NCBI GenBank assembly: GCA_016869215.1
Contig: VGEP01000014.1
Coordinates: 1 to 64,000, forward strand
Reading direction: 5' to 3'
Source of the DNA: Alphaproteobacteria bacterium
GTDB lineage: Bacteria; Pseudomonadota; Alphaproteobacteria; Rhizobiales; Xanthobacteraceae
DNA: 64,000 bases
Shown here: positions 16,554 through 25,360 of the stretch, piece by piece
Layout of the letters: every line of letters begins with the position of its first letter
Numbering within the stretch: the first letter of the stretch is position 1
Made by a program: the position numbers and the translations under genes
The notes under the pieces: model-generated
What the model saw: the letters and a program-made list of their open reading frames with translations, nothing else
Database searches by the model: none
Told to the model about the DNA's origin: nothing

Positions 16554-16990
16554 ATCAGAACCCCGCCCTCGACCGCACCTTCGCGGCGCTCTCCGACCCG
16601 ACCCGGCGCGCACTGCTGGCGCGGCTGGCCGAGGGCGAGGACCTGTCGGTGAGCGATCTGGCGCGGCCGTTTCCGGTGTCGCTGCCCGCGATCATGAAGC
16701 ACCTCGACGTCCTGTCGGACGCCGGCCTCGTTTCGCGCAGCAAGAACGGGCGGGTGGTGAGCTGCCAGCTCACCGCCGCCCCGATGGAAGACGCCATGTT
16801 GTGGCTCATCCGCTACCAGCGCTTCTGGACCAGACAACTCGACCGTTTCGCAGCATTCGTGGAGGACGATTCATGGCCGCCCAGCCCGCCGCAAACGCCC
16901 CCGTCAAGCCGAGCCTCACGCTCAAACGTCGTCTCAATGCGCGGCCGGAAAGGGTCTACGCGGCGTGGACGGACCCCACGCAGCTCGTGA
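16544..16990 (+). CDS. ArsR-family winged-helix transcriptional regulator
   Basis: A 148-residue repressor. The first 100 residues are a complete ArsR domain: DRTFAALSDPTRRALLARLAEGEDLSVSDLARPFPVSLPAIMKHLDVLSDAGLVSRS in pieces, with the recognition helix around VSLPAIMKHL. There is no CxC metal site; this subgroup is usually paired with SRPBCC (AHSA1) proteins, as it is here. The C-terminal 40 residues are Pro/Ser/Arg-rich and lie inside a 118-base overlap with the next gene, in another frame, so they may be of little functional value. The ATG at 16544 falls within the operator palindrome and there is no room for a ribosome site, which points to leaderless translation. Confidence 0.85.
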   Translation: MVKYQNPALDRTFAALSDPTRRALLARLAEGEDLSVSDLARPFPVSLPAIMKHLDVLSDAGLVSRSKNGRVVSCQLTAAPMEDAMLWLIRYQRFWTRQLDRFAAFVEDDSWPPSPPQTPPSSRASRSNVVSMRGRKGSTRRGRTPRSS

Positions 16991-17328
16991 AGTGGTTCGG
17001 CCCCGATTCGGGTGCGGTGACCAAGGTCGTGACCGACGTTCGCGTCGGCGGGCGTTACGAGATCGTGTTCCACACCGAGGACGGCGAGCAGCACAACGTC
17101 AGCGGCGTCTATCGCGAGGTGGAGAAGAACGCGAAGCTTCAATTTACCTGGCGCTGGATCACCATGCCCGAGCGCGAGTCGCTGGTCACCATCACCATCA
17201 AGCCCGAGGGCGAAGGCTCGATCCTCACCCTGCACCATGAGCGATTCTTCGACGAAGAGGCGCGCGACCGCCACGAGATGGGCTGGACCGGATGCCTCGA
17301 CAAGCTGGAACGGACGCTGGCCGCCTGA
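16873..17328 (+). CDS. SRPBCC (AHSA1/START-like) domain protein
   Basis: A 151-residue single-domain protein of the activator-of-Hsp90-like family: RRLNARPERVYAAWTDPTQLVKWFGPDSG at the start, GGRYEIVFHTEDGEQHNVSGVYREVE in the middle and GWTGCLDKLERTL at the end. These proteins have a deep ligand-binding cavity, but the ligand is unknown. It overlaps the ArsR gene by 118 bases in a different frame, so expression is coupled to it, and the two form the common ArsR-SRPBCC pair. The ATG at 16873 follows ggaggacg, a good ribosome site. The DUF899 gene begins 26 bases later. Confidence 0.85.
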   Translation: MAAQPAANAPVKPSLTLKRRLNARPERVYAAWTDPTQLVKWFGPDSGAVTKVVTDVRVGGRYEIVFHTEDGEQHNVSGVYREVEKNAKLQFTWRWITMPERESLVTITIKPEGEGSILTLHHERFFDEEARDRHEMGWTGCLDKLERTLAA

Positions 17329-17354
17329 GTCCGCAAGTGCCAAAGGAGTAACCC

Positions 17355-18110
17355 ATGTTGAATCCCGACCGCATCCACGCGCCCCGCATCGTGTCGCGCG
17401 AGGAATGGCTCGAAGCGCGCAAGGTGCATTTGCGGAACGAGAAGGCGCTGACCCGCATGCGCGACATGGTCGCGGCCGAGCGGCGAGAGTTGCCGTGGGT
17501 CAAGGTCGAAAAGGACTACACGTTCGACACTCCGAACGGCCCAAAGACGCTCGCCGAACTGTTCGAGAGCCGCAGCCAGCTCGTCGTCTATCATTTCATG
17601 TGGCGCTGGGACATCGACACCGGCTGCCCGAGCTGCTCGCTGATCGCCGACCACATGGACGGCGCCAACCTGCACCTGAAGCACCGCGACGTGACGCTGA
17701 TGGCGATCACCCGCGCGCCGGTGGAGAAATTCGGGCCTTACGTAAAGCGGCTTGGCTGGCAGTTTCCCTGGGCGTCGTCGTTTCGCAACGATTTCAACTT
17801 CGACTACGGCGTGTCGTTCACCAAGGACGAACTCGCCAAGGGCAAGATCGAATACAACTACGCCACCATCGGCGATCCGAAATACCAGTGGGACGAACTG
17901 CCGGGGCTGAGCGTGTTCGTAAAGGACCCGGCAGGGCAGATATTCCACACCTATTCGGCCTATGCGCGCGGACTCGATATCCTGGTCGGCGCGTTCAACT
18001 GGCTCGATCTCACGCCGAAGGGCCGTGACGAGAAGCAGATCATGGACTGGGTGCGCCGGAACGACGAGTACGAGCCGGCCGCCGCGGCGCCCTCGTGCTG
18101 CCATTCCTGA
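17355..18110 (+). CDS. DUF899 thioredoxin-like protein
   Basis: A 251-residue cytosolic protein with the DUF899 pattern: an N-terminal ARKVHLRNEKALTRMRDMVAAERRELPWVKVEKDY region, then a thioredoxin-like fold with VYHFMWRWDIDTGCPSCSLIADHMDG, in which CPSC occupies the redox position, and LMAITRAPVEK. The family is annotated as thioredoxin-like; substrates are not established. An aaggag site precedes the ATG at 17355. It follows the SRPBCC gene by 26 bases and precedes a DUF1428 gene by 45 bases, all on one strand, so a single ArsR-controlled operon is plausible. The C-terminus ends with a CCHS, an extra cysteine pair. Confidence 0.85.
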   Translation: MLNPDRIHAPRIVSREEWLEARKVHLRNEKALTRMRDMVAAERRELPWVKVEKDYTFDTPNGPKTLAELFESRSQLVVYHFMWRWDIDTGCPSCSLIADHMDGANLHLKHRDVTLMAITRAPVEKFGPYVKRLGWQFPWASSFRNDFNFDYGVSFTKDELAKGKIEYNYATIGDPKYQWDELPGLSVFVKDPAGQIFHTYSAYARGLDILVGAFNWLDLTPKGRDEKQIMDWVRRNDEYEPAAAAPSCCHS

Positions 18111-18155
18111 CAGTCACGATTTCATCGAAGCGACCAGCAAAGAGGAATACGACCC

Positions 18156-18518
18156 ATGGCCTACACCGACGGATTCATCGTGCCGGTGCCGAAGAAGAAG
18201 ATGAAGGACTATCTCAAGCTGGCGAAACTGGCCTCCAGAGTCTGGAAGGACCACGGCGCGCTGGAATACGTCGAAGCGGTCGCCGACGACGTCAAGGTCG
18301 GCAAGTGGACGTCGTTTCCGCGCTCGGTGAAGCTCAAGCGCAGCGAGACCGTGGTGTTCGCCTGGATCGTCTACAAGTCGCGCAAGCACCGCGACCAGGT
18401 GATGGCGAAGGTGTTCAAGGACAAGCGCCTTGCCGCGATGATGCAGGACCACTCGAAAATGCCGTTCGACGGCAAACGCATGATTTTCGGCGGCTTCGAG
18501 ATCAAGATTTCGGCCTGA
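18156..18518 (+). CDS. DUF1428 family protein
   Basis: A 120-residue single-domain protein with the DUF1428 signature: DGFIVPVPKKKMKDYLKLAKLASRVWKDHGALEYVEAVADDV near the start and MPFDGKRMIFGGFEI at the end. The fold is a dimeric alpha-beta barrel; the role is unknown, and the old label as an RNA signal-recognition protein has no visible support. An aaagagg-type ribosome site precedes the ATG. It is the fourth gene of the ArsR-led run, often seen together with DUF899, SRPBCC and GFA genes in proteobacteria. Confidence 0.85.
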   Translation: MAYTDGFIVPVPKKKMKDYLKLAKLASRVWKDHGALEYVEAVADDVKVGKWTSFPRSVKLKRSETVVFAWIVYKSRKHRDQVMAKVFKDKRLAAMMQDHSKMPFDGKRMIFGGFEIKISA

Positions 18519-18632
18519 GCGGGGGCGCGGAGCTCAAGCGCGCTCACGAAGCCGCTTAAGCGCACCGCCTTCCTTTCCTCCACCATCCAAGGCACCCTGT
18601 GACCGCCCGACAGCGAGCGCAGGGGGGCCGGC

Positions 18633-19046
18633 TTGGCCGAAACGAAATTCCGGAAGACCGCATCGTGCCTGTGCGGCGCGCTGACCGTTACGGCGAGCGC
18701 GCAGCCGAAGCGCGTGCACGCCTGCGCCTGCCTCGACTGCCAGCGCATGTCGGGCGGCACGATGTCCTACACCGCGTTCTTCCCGAATTCGGCGGTGACG
18801 ATTTCGGGCGCCGTCACCGCGTGGCGGCGCACGGCAGACTCGGGCCGCTGGGCGCAGTCGCATTTCTGCCCGGCCTGCGGCAGCCGCGTGTACACGACCA
18901 TGGAGGCATTTCCCAACTTCACCGGCGTCGCGGTCGGCTGCTTCGCCGATCCGTCGTTCGAGAAGCCGGCGACATTATTCTGGAGTTCGCGGCGGCACGA
19001 CTGGCTGCCGAAGCTGGAGAACGTCGAGAGCGTGGAGAGGCAATAA
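18633..19046 (+). CDS. GFA-family zinc-binding protein
   Basis: A 137-residue protein of the glutathione-dependent formaldehyde-activating (Gfa) fold. The zinc cysteines are visible as CLCG near residue 12, CACLDCQRMSGG near 32-38, and CPACGSRV near 83. Members bind structural and catalytic zinc; true formaldehyde activity is proven for few, and I do not claim it. The start is a TTG at 18633, the only candidate that keeps the first cysteine motif, preceded by aggggggccggc. It is 114 bases after the DUF1428 gene, so membership in the same operon is uncertain. Confidence 0.8.
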   Translation: MAETKFRKTASCLCGALTVTASAQPKRVHACACLDCQRMSGGTMSYTAFFPNSAVTISGAVTAWRRTADSGRWAQSHFCPACGSRVYTTMEAFPNFTGVAVGCFADPSFEKPATLFWSSRRHDWLPKLENVESVERQ

Positions 19047-19058
19047 GGAACGAACGCG

Positions 19059-19940
19059 TTACCGCGTCGGCACCGGCTTCGGGCCGCGGTAGTCGTAGAA
19101 GCCGCGGCCGGCCTTCTTGCCGAGCCAGCCGGCCTCGACGTACTTCACCAGCAGCGGGCACGGCCGGTACTTGGTGTCGGCAAGGCCCTCGTGCAGCACC
19201 TGCATCACCGCGAGGCAGGTGTCGAGGCCGATGAAGTCGGCCAGCTCCAGCGGCCCCATCGGATGGTGCGCGCCGAGCTTCATCGCGGTGTCGATGCCCT
19301 CGACGTTCCCCACGCCCTCGTAGAGCGTGTAGATCGCCTCGTTAATCATCGGCAGCAGGATGCGGTTGACGATGAAGGCCGGGAAGTCCTCGGCCACCGC
19401 GATGGTCTTGCCGAGCTTGGTGACGAACTCCTTCGCGGCCACGAAGGTATCGTCGGCGGTCGCGATGCCGCGGATCAGTTCGACCAGCTCCATCAGCGGC
19501 ACCGGATTCATGAAGTGAATGCCGATGAACTTTTCCGGCCGGTCGGTGGCGGCGGCGAGCCGGGTGATCGAGATCGAAGAGGTGTTGGTCGCGACGATCG
19601 TCTCGGGCCTGAGCACCGGGCACAGCTCGGCGAATATCTTGCGCTTGACCTCTTCCTTTTCGGTCGCCGCCTCGATCACGAGATCGCAGTCGGCGAGGCC
19701 GTCGAACGTTTCCACGGTCTCGATGCGCTTGAGCGCCGCCTGCTTGTCGTCCTCGGTGATACGCTTGCGGGCGACCTGGCGGGCCATGTTGCCGTTGATC
19801 GTCGCCAGCGCCTCCTTCAGCCGCGCCGGCGCGACGTCGTTGATCACCACGGGAATGCCCGCGAGCGCGCAGACATGGGCGATGCCGTTGCCCATCTGGC
19901 CCGCGCCGATCACACCGATCTTGCGAATGTTCTGCGCCAT
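19059..19940 (-). CDS. 3-hydroxybutyryl-CoA dehydrogenase
   Basis: A 293-residue cytosolic NAD(P)-dependent enzyme that interconverts (S)-3-hydroxybutyryl-CoA and acetoacetyl-CoA. The Rossmann motif GVIGAGQMGNGIAH is at residues 8-21, followed by the catalytic-region HFMNPVPLMELVELI and the C-terminal domain phrase GAHHPMGPLELADFIGLDTCL. Length and architecture are those of the stand-alone enzyme, not the fused FadB type. It is the last gene after etfB and etfA, with 32 bases between, so the three form one operon. This arrangement is common in alphaproteobacteria and connects acyl-CoA oxidation or butyryl-CoA metabolism to electron transfer. Confidence 0.9.
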   Translation of the reverse strand: MAQNIRKIGVIGAGQMGNGIAHVCALAGIPVVINDVAPARLKEALATINGNMARQVARKRITEDDKQAALKRIETVETFDGLADCDLVIEAATEKEEVKRKIFAELCPVLRPETIVATNTSSISITRLAAATDRPEKFIGIHFMNPVPLMELVELIRGIATADDTFVAAKEFVTKLGKTIAVAEDFPAFIVNRILLPMINEAIYTLYEGVGNVEGIDTAMKLGAHHPMGPLELADFIGLDTCLAVMQVLHEGLADTKYRPCPLLVKYVEAGWLGKKAGRGFYDYRGPKPVPTR

Positions 19941-19972
19941 GTTGTCCCGGCCGCGTAAAGACTATCAGCTTT

Positions 19973-20917
19973 TCAGCGCTTGATCTTGGCCAATTCGGCT
20001 TCGAGCTCCGGCAGCGCCTGGTAGAGGTCCGCCACCAGCCCGTAGTCGGCAACCTGGAAGATCGGCGCCTCCTCGTCCTTGTTGATGGCGACGATTACCT
20101 TGGAGTCCTTCATGCCGGCGAGATGCTGGATCGCGCCGGAAATCCCGACCGCGATGTAGAGCTCGGGCGCAACCACCTTGCCGGTCTGGCCGACCTGCCA
20201 GTCGTTCGGCGCGTAGCCCGCGTCGACGGCCGCGCGCGAGGCGCCGACCGCGGCGCCGAGCTTGTCGGCCACCGGCTCGATGTACTTGGTGAAGTTGTCG
20301 CGGCTCTGCATGGCGCGGCCGCCGGAGACGATGATCTTCGCCGAGGTCAACTCGGGGCGGTCGCTCTTGGACAGCTCCTCGCCGACGAACGACGAGATGC
20401 CGGGATCGGCCGCGGCCGTCACGCTCTCCACCGGAGCGGAGCCGCCCTCGCCCGCCGCCTGGAACGCCGCGGTGCGGATCGTCAGCACCCGCTTGGCGTC
20501 CTTCGACTTCACGGTCTGGATCGCGTTGCCGGCATAGACCGGCCGTTCGAACGTATCGGGACCCGTGATCTTGCTGACATCGGAAATCTGCATCACGTCG
20601 AGCAAGGCCGCGACGCGCGGCATGACGTTCTTGCCGTTCGTCGTCGCGGGCGCGGCGATGGCGTCGTAGGAACCGGCGAGCGATACGATCAATGCCGCGA
20701 GCGGCTCGGCGAGACCGTGCTCGTAGGGCGCGCCATCCGCGAGCAGCACCTTCTTGACGCCGTCGAGCTTCGACGCCGCGTCGGCCACCGCCTTGGCGTC
20801 CTTGCCTGCGACCAGGATGTGAACGTCTCCGCCGAGGCCTTTCACCGCCGTCAGCGCCTTGTTGGTGGAATCCTTCAGCGACTTGTTGTCGTGCTCGGCG
20901 AGGAGAAGCGTGGTCAT
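19973..20917 (-). CDS. etfA: Electron transfer flavoprotein, alpha subunit
   Basis: A 314-residue protein with the alpha/beta N-domain and the C-terminal FAD domain containing [49 protein letters not shown] and [25 protein letters not shown] accepts electrons from acyl-CoA dehydrogenases and passes them to ETF:quinone oxidoreductase. Its start overlaps the end of etfB by 4 bases, a sign of translational coupling that suits a 1:1 heterodimer. The acyl-CoA dehydrogenase at 27185-28858 is a likely electron donor in this window; no ETF:quinone oxidoreductase gene is visible. Confidence 0.95.
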   Translation of the reverse strand: MTTLLLAEHDNKSLKDSTNKALTAVKGLGGDVHILVAGKDAKAVADAASKLDGVKKVLLADGAPYEHGLAEPLAALIVSLAGSYDAIAAPATTNGKNVMPRVAALLDVMQISDVSKITGPDTFERPVYAGNAIQTVKSKDAKRVLTIRTAAFQAAGEGGSAPVESVTAAADPGISSFVGEELSKSDRPELTSAKIIVSGGRAMQSRDNFTKYIEPVADKLGAAVGASRAAVDAGYAPNDWQVGQTGKVVAPELYIAVGISGAIQHLAGMKDSKVIVAINKDEEAPIFQVADYGLVADLYQALPELEAELAKIKR

Positions 20918-21663
20918 CCCAGCACCCCCGCGTCCTTGAGCTTGCCGACAAGCTCGGCGGGCGAGCCGACCTTGACGCCGGCCTTGCGGCCCGAAGGCTC
21001 GACGGTCTTCACCACTTCGAGCCGCGGCTTGATGTCGACGCCGTAGGCGTCGGGCGTCTTCTCGTCGATCGGCTTCTTCTTCGCCTTCATGATGTTGGGG
21101 AGCGACGCATAGCGCGGCTCGTTCAGGCGCAGGTCGGTGGTGACGATGGCCGGGCCCTTCAGCTTCACCGTCTGCAGACCGCCATCGACCTCGCGCGTGA
21201 CCTGCACGCTGTCGCCGTCGAGCGAAAGCTTCGACGCAAACGTTCCCTGCGGCCAGCCGGTGAGCGCCGCGAGCATCTGTCCCGTCGCGTTGCAGTCGTC
21301 GTCGATCGCCTGTTTGCCCATGATGACGAGGCCGGGCTTCTCGGCGTCGACAATGGCCTTCAGAACCTTCGCGACCGCCAGCGGCTCCACCGGGCCGTCG
21401 GCCTTCACCAGGATCCCGCGGTCCGCGCCCATGGCGAGCGCGGTGCGGATGGTCTCGGAGGCCTGCTGCGGGCCGATGGACACCGCGACGATCTCCGTCG
21501 CCTTGCCCGCCTCTTTCAATCGGATCGCCTCTTCGACCGCGATCTCGTCGAAGGGATTCATCGACATCTTCACGTTGGCAAGCTCGACGCCCGAGCCGTC
21601 CGCCTTGACGCGAATCTTGATGTCCTTGTCCACCACCCGTTTCACGGGCACCAGGATCTTCAT
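20914..21663 (-). CDS. etfB: Electron transfer flavoprotein, beta subunit
   Basis: A 249-residue protein beginning [12 protein letters not shown] and carrying [28 protein letters not shown] and [17 protein letters not shown], the usual ETF-beta motifs including the AMP-binding region. It is the first gene of the etfB-etfA-dehydrogenase operon. The 126 bases upstream, to the rhomboid gene, are C/G-rich and could hold the promoter, although I find no clear -35/-10 pair. Nothing is missing relative to the family. Confidence 0.95.
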   Translation of the reverse strand: MKILVPVKRVVDKDIKIRVKADGSGVELANVKMSMNPFDEIAVEEAIRLKEAGKATEIVAVSIGPQQASETIRTALAMGADRGILVKADGPVEPLAVAKVLKAIVDAEKPGLVIMGKQAIDDDCNATGQMLAALTGWPQGTFASKLSLDGDSVQVTREVDGGLQTVKLKGPAIVTTDLRLNEPRYASLPNIMKAKKKPIDEKTPDAYGVDIKPRLEVVKTVEPSGRKAGVKVGSPAELVGKLKDAGVLG

Positions 21664-21789
21664 GTTCTTAGGTCTGCTCCACGGGCCGGTCCGCCCCCGG
21701 ACATCGGTCCCGAAATTTGGTGCGGCGCACCCTAATCGCCGCCCCCGGCGGGGTCAACGTGCGGCCGGGACGCAGCGGCCGGCATGCGG

Positions 21790-22482
21790 TCAGTGCCATT
21801 GGTGGCGTTGAAACAGTTCGACGCTGGGACGCCGCAGCACCACCACCAGGCCCGCGCCGGTCAGCAGGCCGCCGATGTGGCTCCAGTACGAGATTTCGCC
21901 GCTCGACAGCAGCAGCACGGCCGCGAACTGCCAGGCGATCCAGGCGCCCAGCAGCCAGTAAGCGTGAACCCGCGCGGTCATAACGCCGAAGATCAACACG
22001 GTCACATGCGTCCAGGGATGCAGCATGAGATAGGCGGCGACGATCCCCGCGATCGCGCCGGACGCGCCGACCAGCGGCGTGACCGACGCGGGTTCGCTTC
22101 CGACATGGGCGACGCCGCCGGCAGCGCCGCAAAGGAGATAGAACAACAGAAAACGGAAATGACCCATCGCGGCTTCGACGTTGTCGCCGAACACCCAGAG
22201 AAAGATCATGTTGCCGGCGAGATGAACCCAGTTGCCGTGCAGAAACGTGTAGGTCGCAAGCGTCAGGTACGGCGGCATGACCAATTCGAGGTCGCCGGGA
22301 GGGATCGCGCCGGTGACGAAGGCGGGAACGAGGCCGAAATTGTAGGCGATGGCGTGCAGCACTTCGGGAGGCACCAGCCACAGGTAGACCAGCGCCAGCA
22401 CATTGGCCGCGAACAGAACCCACATCACCCAGGGCCGGAGCGCCGGATCGTGGTAGCTCTCGTCGTGAACCGGAATGACCAC
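21790..22482 (-). CDS. Rhomboid family intramembrane serine protease
   Basis: A 230-residue inner-membrane protein with six or so helices. The catalytic serine is S141 in VGASGAIAG and the catalytic histidine is H202 in YWSHIGGLLTG; WVHLAGNMIFLWVFGDNVE carries the conserved loop-1 region. Rhomboids cut transmembrane helices of other proteins; the substrate is unknown. An AT-poor spacer of 30 bases separates it from the upstream secreted-protein gene on the same strand, so it is probably expressed with that gene and the adenosyltransferase. Confidence 0.9.
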   Translation of the reverse strand: MVIPVHDESYHDPALRPWVMWVLFAANVLALVYLWLVPPEVLHAIAYNFGLVPAFVTGAIPPGDLELVMPPYLTLATYTFLHGNWVHLAGNMIFLWVFGDNVEAAMGHFRFLLFYLLCGAAGGVAHVGSEPASVTPLVGASGAIAGIVAAYLMLHPWTHVTVLIFGVMTARVHAYWLLGAWIAWQFAAVLLLSSGEISYWSHIGGLLTGAGLVVVLRRPSVELFQRHQWH

Positions 22483-22512
22483 CGGCGACCCCCGCGTTGA
22501 CGTCCCGTGCGA

Positions 22513-23166
22513 TCAGCGCTGGCGCACGCCCGGCTCGGGCGTCTTGACCGCCTCTTTTACGAATTCGCAGTCCTTGTCGGCGGCCCGCCGCAGCAGAAAC
22601 ACGCGATCGTCGGCGCCGAACCGGATGTCGAGCTGGTCGGATCGGTTGGCGCGCCGGACCATCGTCAACCGGTCCCCGACATAAAGCATCAGCGTGTCGC
22701 GGTCGCGCCCGCGATCAAACAGCAATTCGCCCCCCTCTTCGGCGCTGACCGCGCGGAACACATCCGGACGCGCGGATTGCAGGCAAACGACGCCGGCTTC
22801 TCTCGGGAATGCCTTGATGAGACGCCGGCCCGACGTATCGCGGTTGGCCTTGGCGTCCCATTGGCAGTCACCGTCCGAGAACAGCGCCGCCGTTTCGCCA
22901 CGGCGCAGCACCGCGAGCCCGAGACCCAAAGCGACGCCGGTGCCGCCGGCCAGCGGCGGCTCGTAGCGGAGCCAGACCGCGATCTCCGTCACGCTCTGCT
23001 TTGGAACCTTCTTCAGATGCGCGGCGTCGTAGACCCGGCGAAAGCAGGCCGACCGTCCCACGGCGGGCTCGATCAAAGCGTCGAGCGGCGTCCCGCCCTG
23101 TGCGCGAGCATCGGCGACGAAACCGGACAAGACGCCGATTGCGGCAGCGATCCGAATCCACAACAT
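22513..23166 (-). CDS. Uncharacterised secreted protein
   Basis: A 217-residue protein I do not recognise. Residues 1-20 form a signal peptide with likely cleavage after ADARAQ. The mature part has cysteines near residues 39, 91, 122 and 204, which could form two disulfides in the periplasm, and contains GVALGLGLAVLRRGETAALFSDGDC. The ATG at 23166 is preferred because it starts the signal peptide; the frame remains open upstream across the adenosyltransferase gene, where it is a shadow. It begins 11 bases after the adenosyltransferase stop and is probably cotranscribed with it and with the rhomboid gene. Confidence 0.65.
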   Translation of the reverse strand: MLWIRIAAAIGVLSGFVADARAQGGTPLDALIEPAVGRSACFRRVYDAAHLKKVPKQSVTEIAVWLRYEPPLAGGTGVALGLGLAVLRRGETAALFSDGDCQWDAKANRDTSGRRLIKAFPREAGVVCLQSARPDVFRAVSAEEGGELLFDRGRDRDTLMLYVGDRLTMVRRANRSDQLDIRFGADDRVFLLRRAADKDCEFVKEAVKTPEPGVRQR

Positions 23167-23177
23167 CGAACACGTCG

Positions 23178-23750
23178 TCACCGGTTCTGTCCCGGCGCCC
23201 ACAGCACGTCGCGCGCGCCCTTGTCGTTGGCATAGCGGCTCGCGACGAACAGATAATCCGACAACCGGTTGACGTATTTGAGCGACGGCTCGGTGACGGT
23301 TTCGCCGGGCCGGTCGCGCAGCGCCACCATGATGCGCTCGGCGCGCCGGCAGACCGTGCGCGCGAGATGCAGATACGCCGCCGCTGCGCCGCCGCCCGGC
23401 AGGACGAAGGAACGCAGCGGCTGCAGTTCCTCGTTGAGACGGTCGATTTCGCGCTCGAGCCATTCCACCTGGGCGTCGGTGACGGTGAGCCGCGCCCCGC
23501 CGGGGCCTTTCTCGGACAAGCACAGGTCGGCCTCGACATCGAACAGGTCGTTCTGGATGCGCGCCAGCGCCGGATCGAGCGCGGCATCGCCTGCCGTGTT
23601 CAGGCGCACGATGCCGACGATGGCGTTGACCTCGTCGAGCGTGCCGTAGGCCTCGACGCGCAAGTCGTACTTCTTGCGGCGGTCGCCGGAACCGAGCGAG
23701 GTGGTGCCGTCGTCGCCGGTGCGGGTGTAAATGCGGTTCAATACGACCAT
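23178..23750 (-). CDS. Cob(I)yrinic acid a,c-diamide / cob(I)alamin adenosyltransferase, PduO type
   Basis: A 190-residue cytosolic enzyme that transfers adenosine from ATP to cob(I)alamin. The ATP site TRTGDDGTTSL lies at residues 9-19, with RTVCRRAERIMVAL and NRLSDYLFVASRYAN further on, all hallmarks of the trimeric PduO family. It could supply adenosylcobalamin to MeaA, the mutase encoded at 36132-38114. The ATG at 23750 gives the normal length. It is divergent from the small Lys-rich protein gene with a short AT-containing spacer (tattct near 23800). Confidence 0.9.
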   Translation of the reverse strand: MVVLNRIYTRTGDDGTTSLGSGDRRKKYDLRVEAYGTLDEVNAIVGIVRLNTAGDAALDPALARIQNDLFDVEADLCLSEKGPGGARLTVTDAQVEWLEREIDRLNEELQPLRSFVLPGGGAAAAYLHLARTVCRRAERIMVALRDRPGETVTEPSLKYVNRLSDYLFVASRYANDKGARDVLWAPGQNR

Positions 23751-23837
23751 GTCGGCCTCGTTCGCGGCGTTTGCGCTTTCGAATCTTCGCAGCCCCGCTA
23801 TTCTAGACTCATGTCCAAACCCGAAGGGAGGATTCCC

Positions 23838-24041
23838 GTGCGCATTGCAATCGTCGCTTTCGCCGCAGCCCTGCTGCTGCCCGCCGCCGGACCGGCCGCC
23901 GCCGGGAAAGCGCAAGAGCTTCACGCGCCGAAGGCAACCGAGTTCTCGGCCGCCAAGAAGAAAAAGGCCGCCAAGACAACTGCAATGAAGCCGCGCGCCA
24001 AGAAGAAAGAGCAGTACATGCGTGCGGTGCCGGCAAAATAG
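23838..24041 (+). CDS. Small secreted lysine-rich protein
   Basis: A 67-residue product with a signal peptide (hydrophobic residues 3-16, likely cleavage after AAAG) and a mature part of about 45 residues dominated by Lys and Ala, including AAKKKKAAK and KPRAKKKEQ. I do not know a family for it. The GTG at 23838 is chosen because an aagggagg site lies 6-7 bases before it; an ATG at 23811 would add nine residues. A strongly basic exported peptide could bind nucleic acid, phosphate or the cell envelope, but this is inference. It is a single gene between the divergent adenosyltransferase and chaA. Confidence 0.6.
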   Translation: MRIAIVAFAAALLLPAAGPAAAGKAQELHAPKATEFSAAKKKKAAKTTAMKPRAKKKEQYMRAVPAK

Positions 24042-24161
24042 CAGGCGTCCGGCCGTGACAGGTACTCGGCGTCGCGGCCGCGGCAATCCCGGCCGGCCGA
24101 GGCAATGCCGGGCGCGGCCTCACGTTCTCCCGAAGCCGGCCGCGCCGCGTCCGGCGGCTGA

Positions 24162-25313
24162 GTGACGTCTGCACGGAGACTGCATTTGTCGCCACAACGC
24201 CACCGGTCCCTATGGGACCGTCTGCGCAGCGAGTGGTTCCTGATCGCAGGGATCGCCAGTCTCGCGGTCTTTCTTGCCACGCCGATCTCCGAGGCGACCT
24301 GGCCTTTCGCCCGAGCAATTCTGTTCGCCTGGCTGTTTACCGCGGTCCTGCTTTGCGTGTTTCGTGTGATCCATCACGCCGGCGAACTGGCCGCAAGATA
24401 CGGCGAGCCATACGGCAGCATGATCCTCACCTTTTCTCTGCTGACCATCGAAATCTCGCTGATTGCATCAGTCATGCTGACCGGGAGCAAGGAACCGACG
24501 CTGGCCCGCGACACGATGTTCGCCGGCATCATGCTCACGATGAACGGCGTCGTGGGCGTGGTGCTGCTGATCGGCGGGCTCCAACACTTCCAGCAGGATT
24601 ACAATCTCGAAGGAGCGCGGGCCTATCTCGCCGCGCTGATTCCGCTCGCCGTGATCGGCCTGATACTGCCGAACTTCACAAGCTCCGGTACCGGAGCTTT
24701 GACCACGTCGCAGGCATTCACCATCGGTATCGCCACCGTTATTTTCTACGGCATATTCCTTGCGATCCAGACGATGCGGCACCGGAGCTTCTTCGTGACG
24801 CCTGACCGCGGGCACTCCTCTGAAAACATCATCGCTCCGCCTGCGGAGACATCGTTGCCGACGTCTCCGGCGGCGCATTTCGCCCTGTTGTTCGCCGGAC
24901 TCGTCGTGATTGTGGCCTTATCCCGCGAACTCGCGGTGTTCGTGGACTACGGCATTCACCGTCTCGCCGTGCCGACGGCCTTCGGCGGCATCCTCATCGC
25001 CACGCTGACTTTGTTGCCGGAAAGCATTGCGGCGCTGAAGGATGCGCTGAAAGACAAGCTGCAGAATTCCGTGAACGTATTCCTGGGCGGCGCGCTCGCC
25101 ACGATCGGGCTGACCGTCCCCTGCGTTCTGATCATCGGCGCGTTGACCGACCACGAGGTGGTCCTCGGGCTCAAGGGCCCGGACATGGTGCTATTGTTGT
25201 TGACGCTCTTCGTCAGTTCCATGACGTTCGGCGGCGTCCGCACCAACGTGCTTCAGGGCGCCGTTCACATCCTGATCTTTGTCTTGTATCTCATCCTCAT
25301 CATGGACCCATAG
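24162..25313 (+). CDS. chaA: Calcium:proton antiporter (ChaA / CaCA family)
   Basis: A 383-residue inner-membrane protein with about eleven helices. Two repeat motifs characteristic of CaCA exchangers are visible: GEPYGSMILTFSLLTIEISLIASVM in the first half and LPESIAALKDALKDKLQNSVNVFLGGALATIGLTVPCV in the second, each with the acidic residue expected to bind the cation. ChaA exports Ca2+ (and Na+/K+ in some species) in exchange for H+. Start at a GTG (24162). Base composition is slightly lower in GC than in the neighbours. It stands alone, with 119 bases to the preceding gene. Confidence 0.85.
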   Translation: MTSARRLHLSPQRHRSLWDRLRSEWFLIAGIASLAVFLATPISEATWPFARAILFAWLFTAVLLCVFRVIHHAGELAARYGEPYGSMILTFSLLTIEISLIASVMLTGSKEPTLARDTMFAGIMLTMNGVVGVVLLIGGLQHFQQDYNLEGARAYLAALIPLAVIGLILPNFTSSGTGALTTSQAFTIGIATVIFYGIFLAIQTMRHRSFFVTPDRGHSSENIIAPPAETSLPTSPAAHFALLFAGLVVIVALSRELAVFVDYGIHRLAVPTAFGGILIATLTLLPESIAALKDALKDKLQNSVNVFLGGALATIGLTVPCVLIIGALTDHEVVLGLKGPDMVLLLLTLFVSSMTFGGVRTNVLQGAVHILIFVLYLILIMDP

Positions 25314-25360
25314 ACGATGGGACCCGGACGGCCCGACGTACGAGGCGGCGCGTTGCGAAC

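Noticed and set aside
24042-24161. Riboswitch or Ca2+-responsive leader before chaA
   Set aside because: Only 120 GC-rich bases with no conserved ykoY/yybP-like or other known structure visible.
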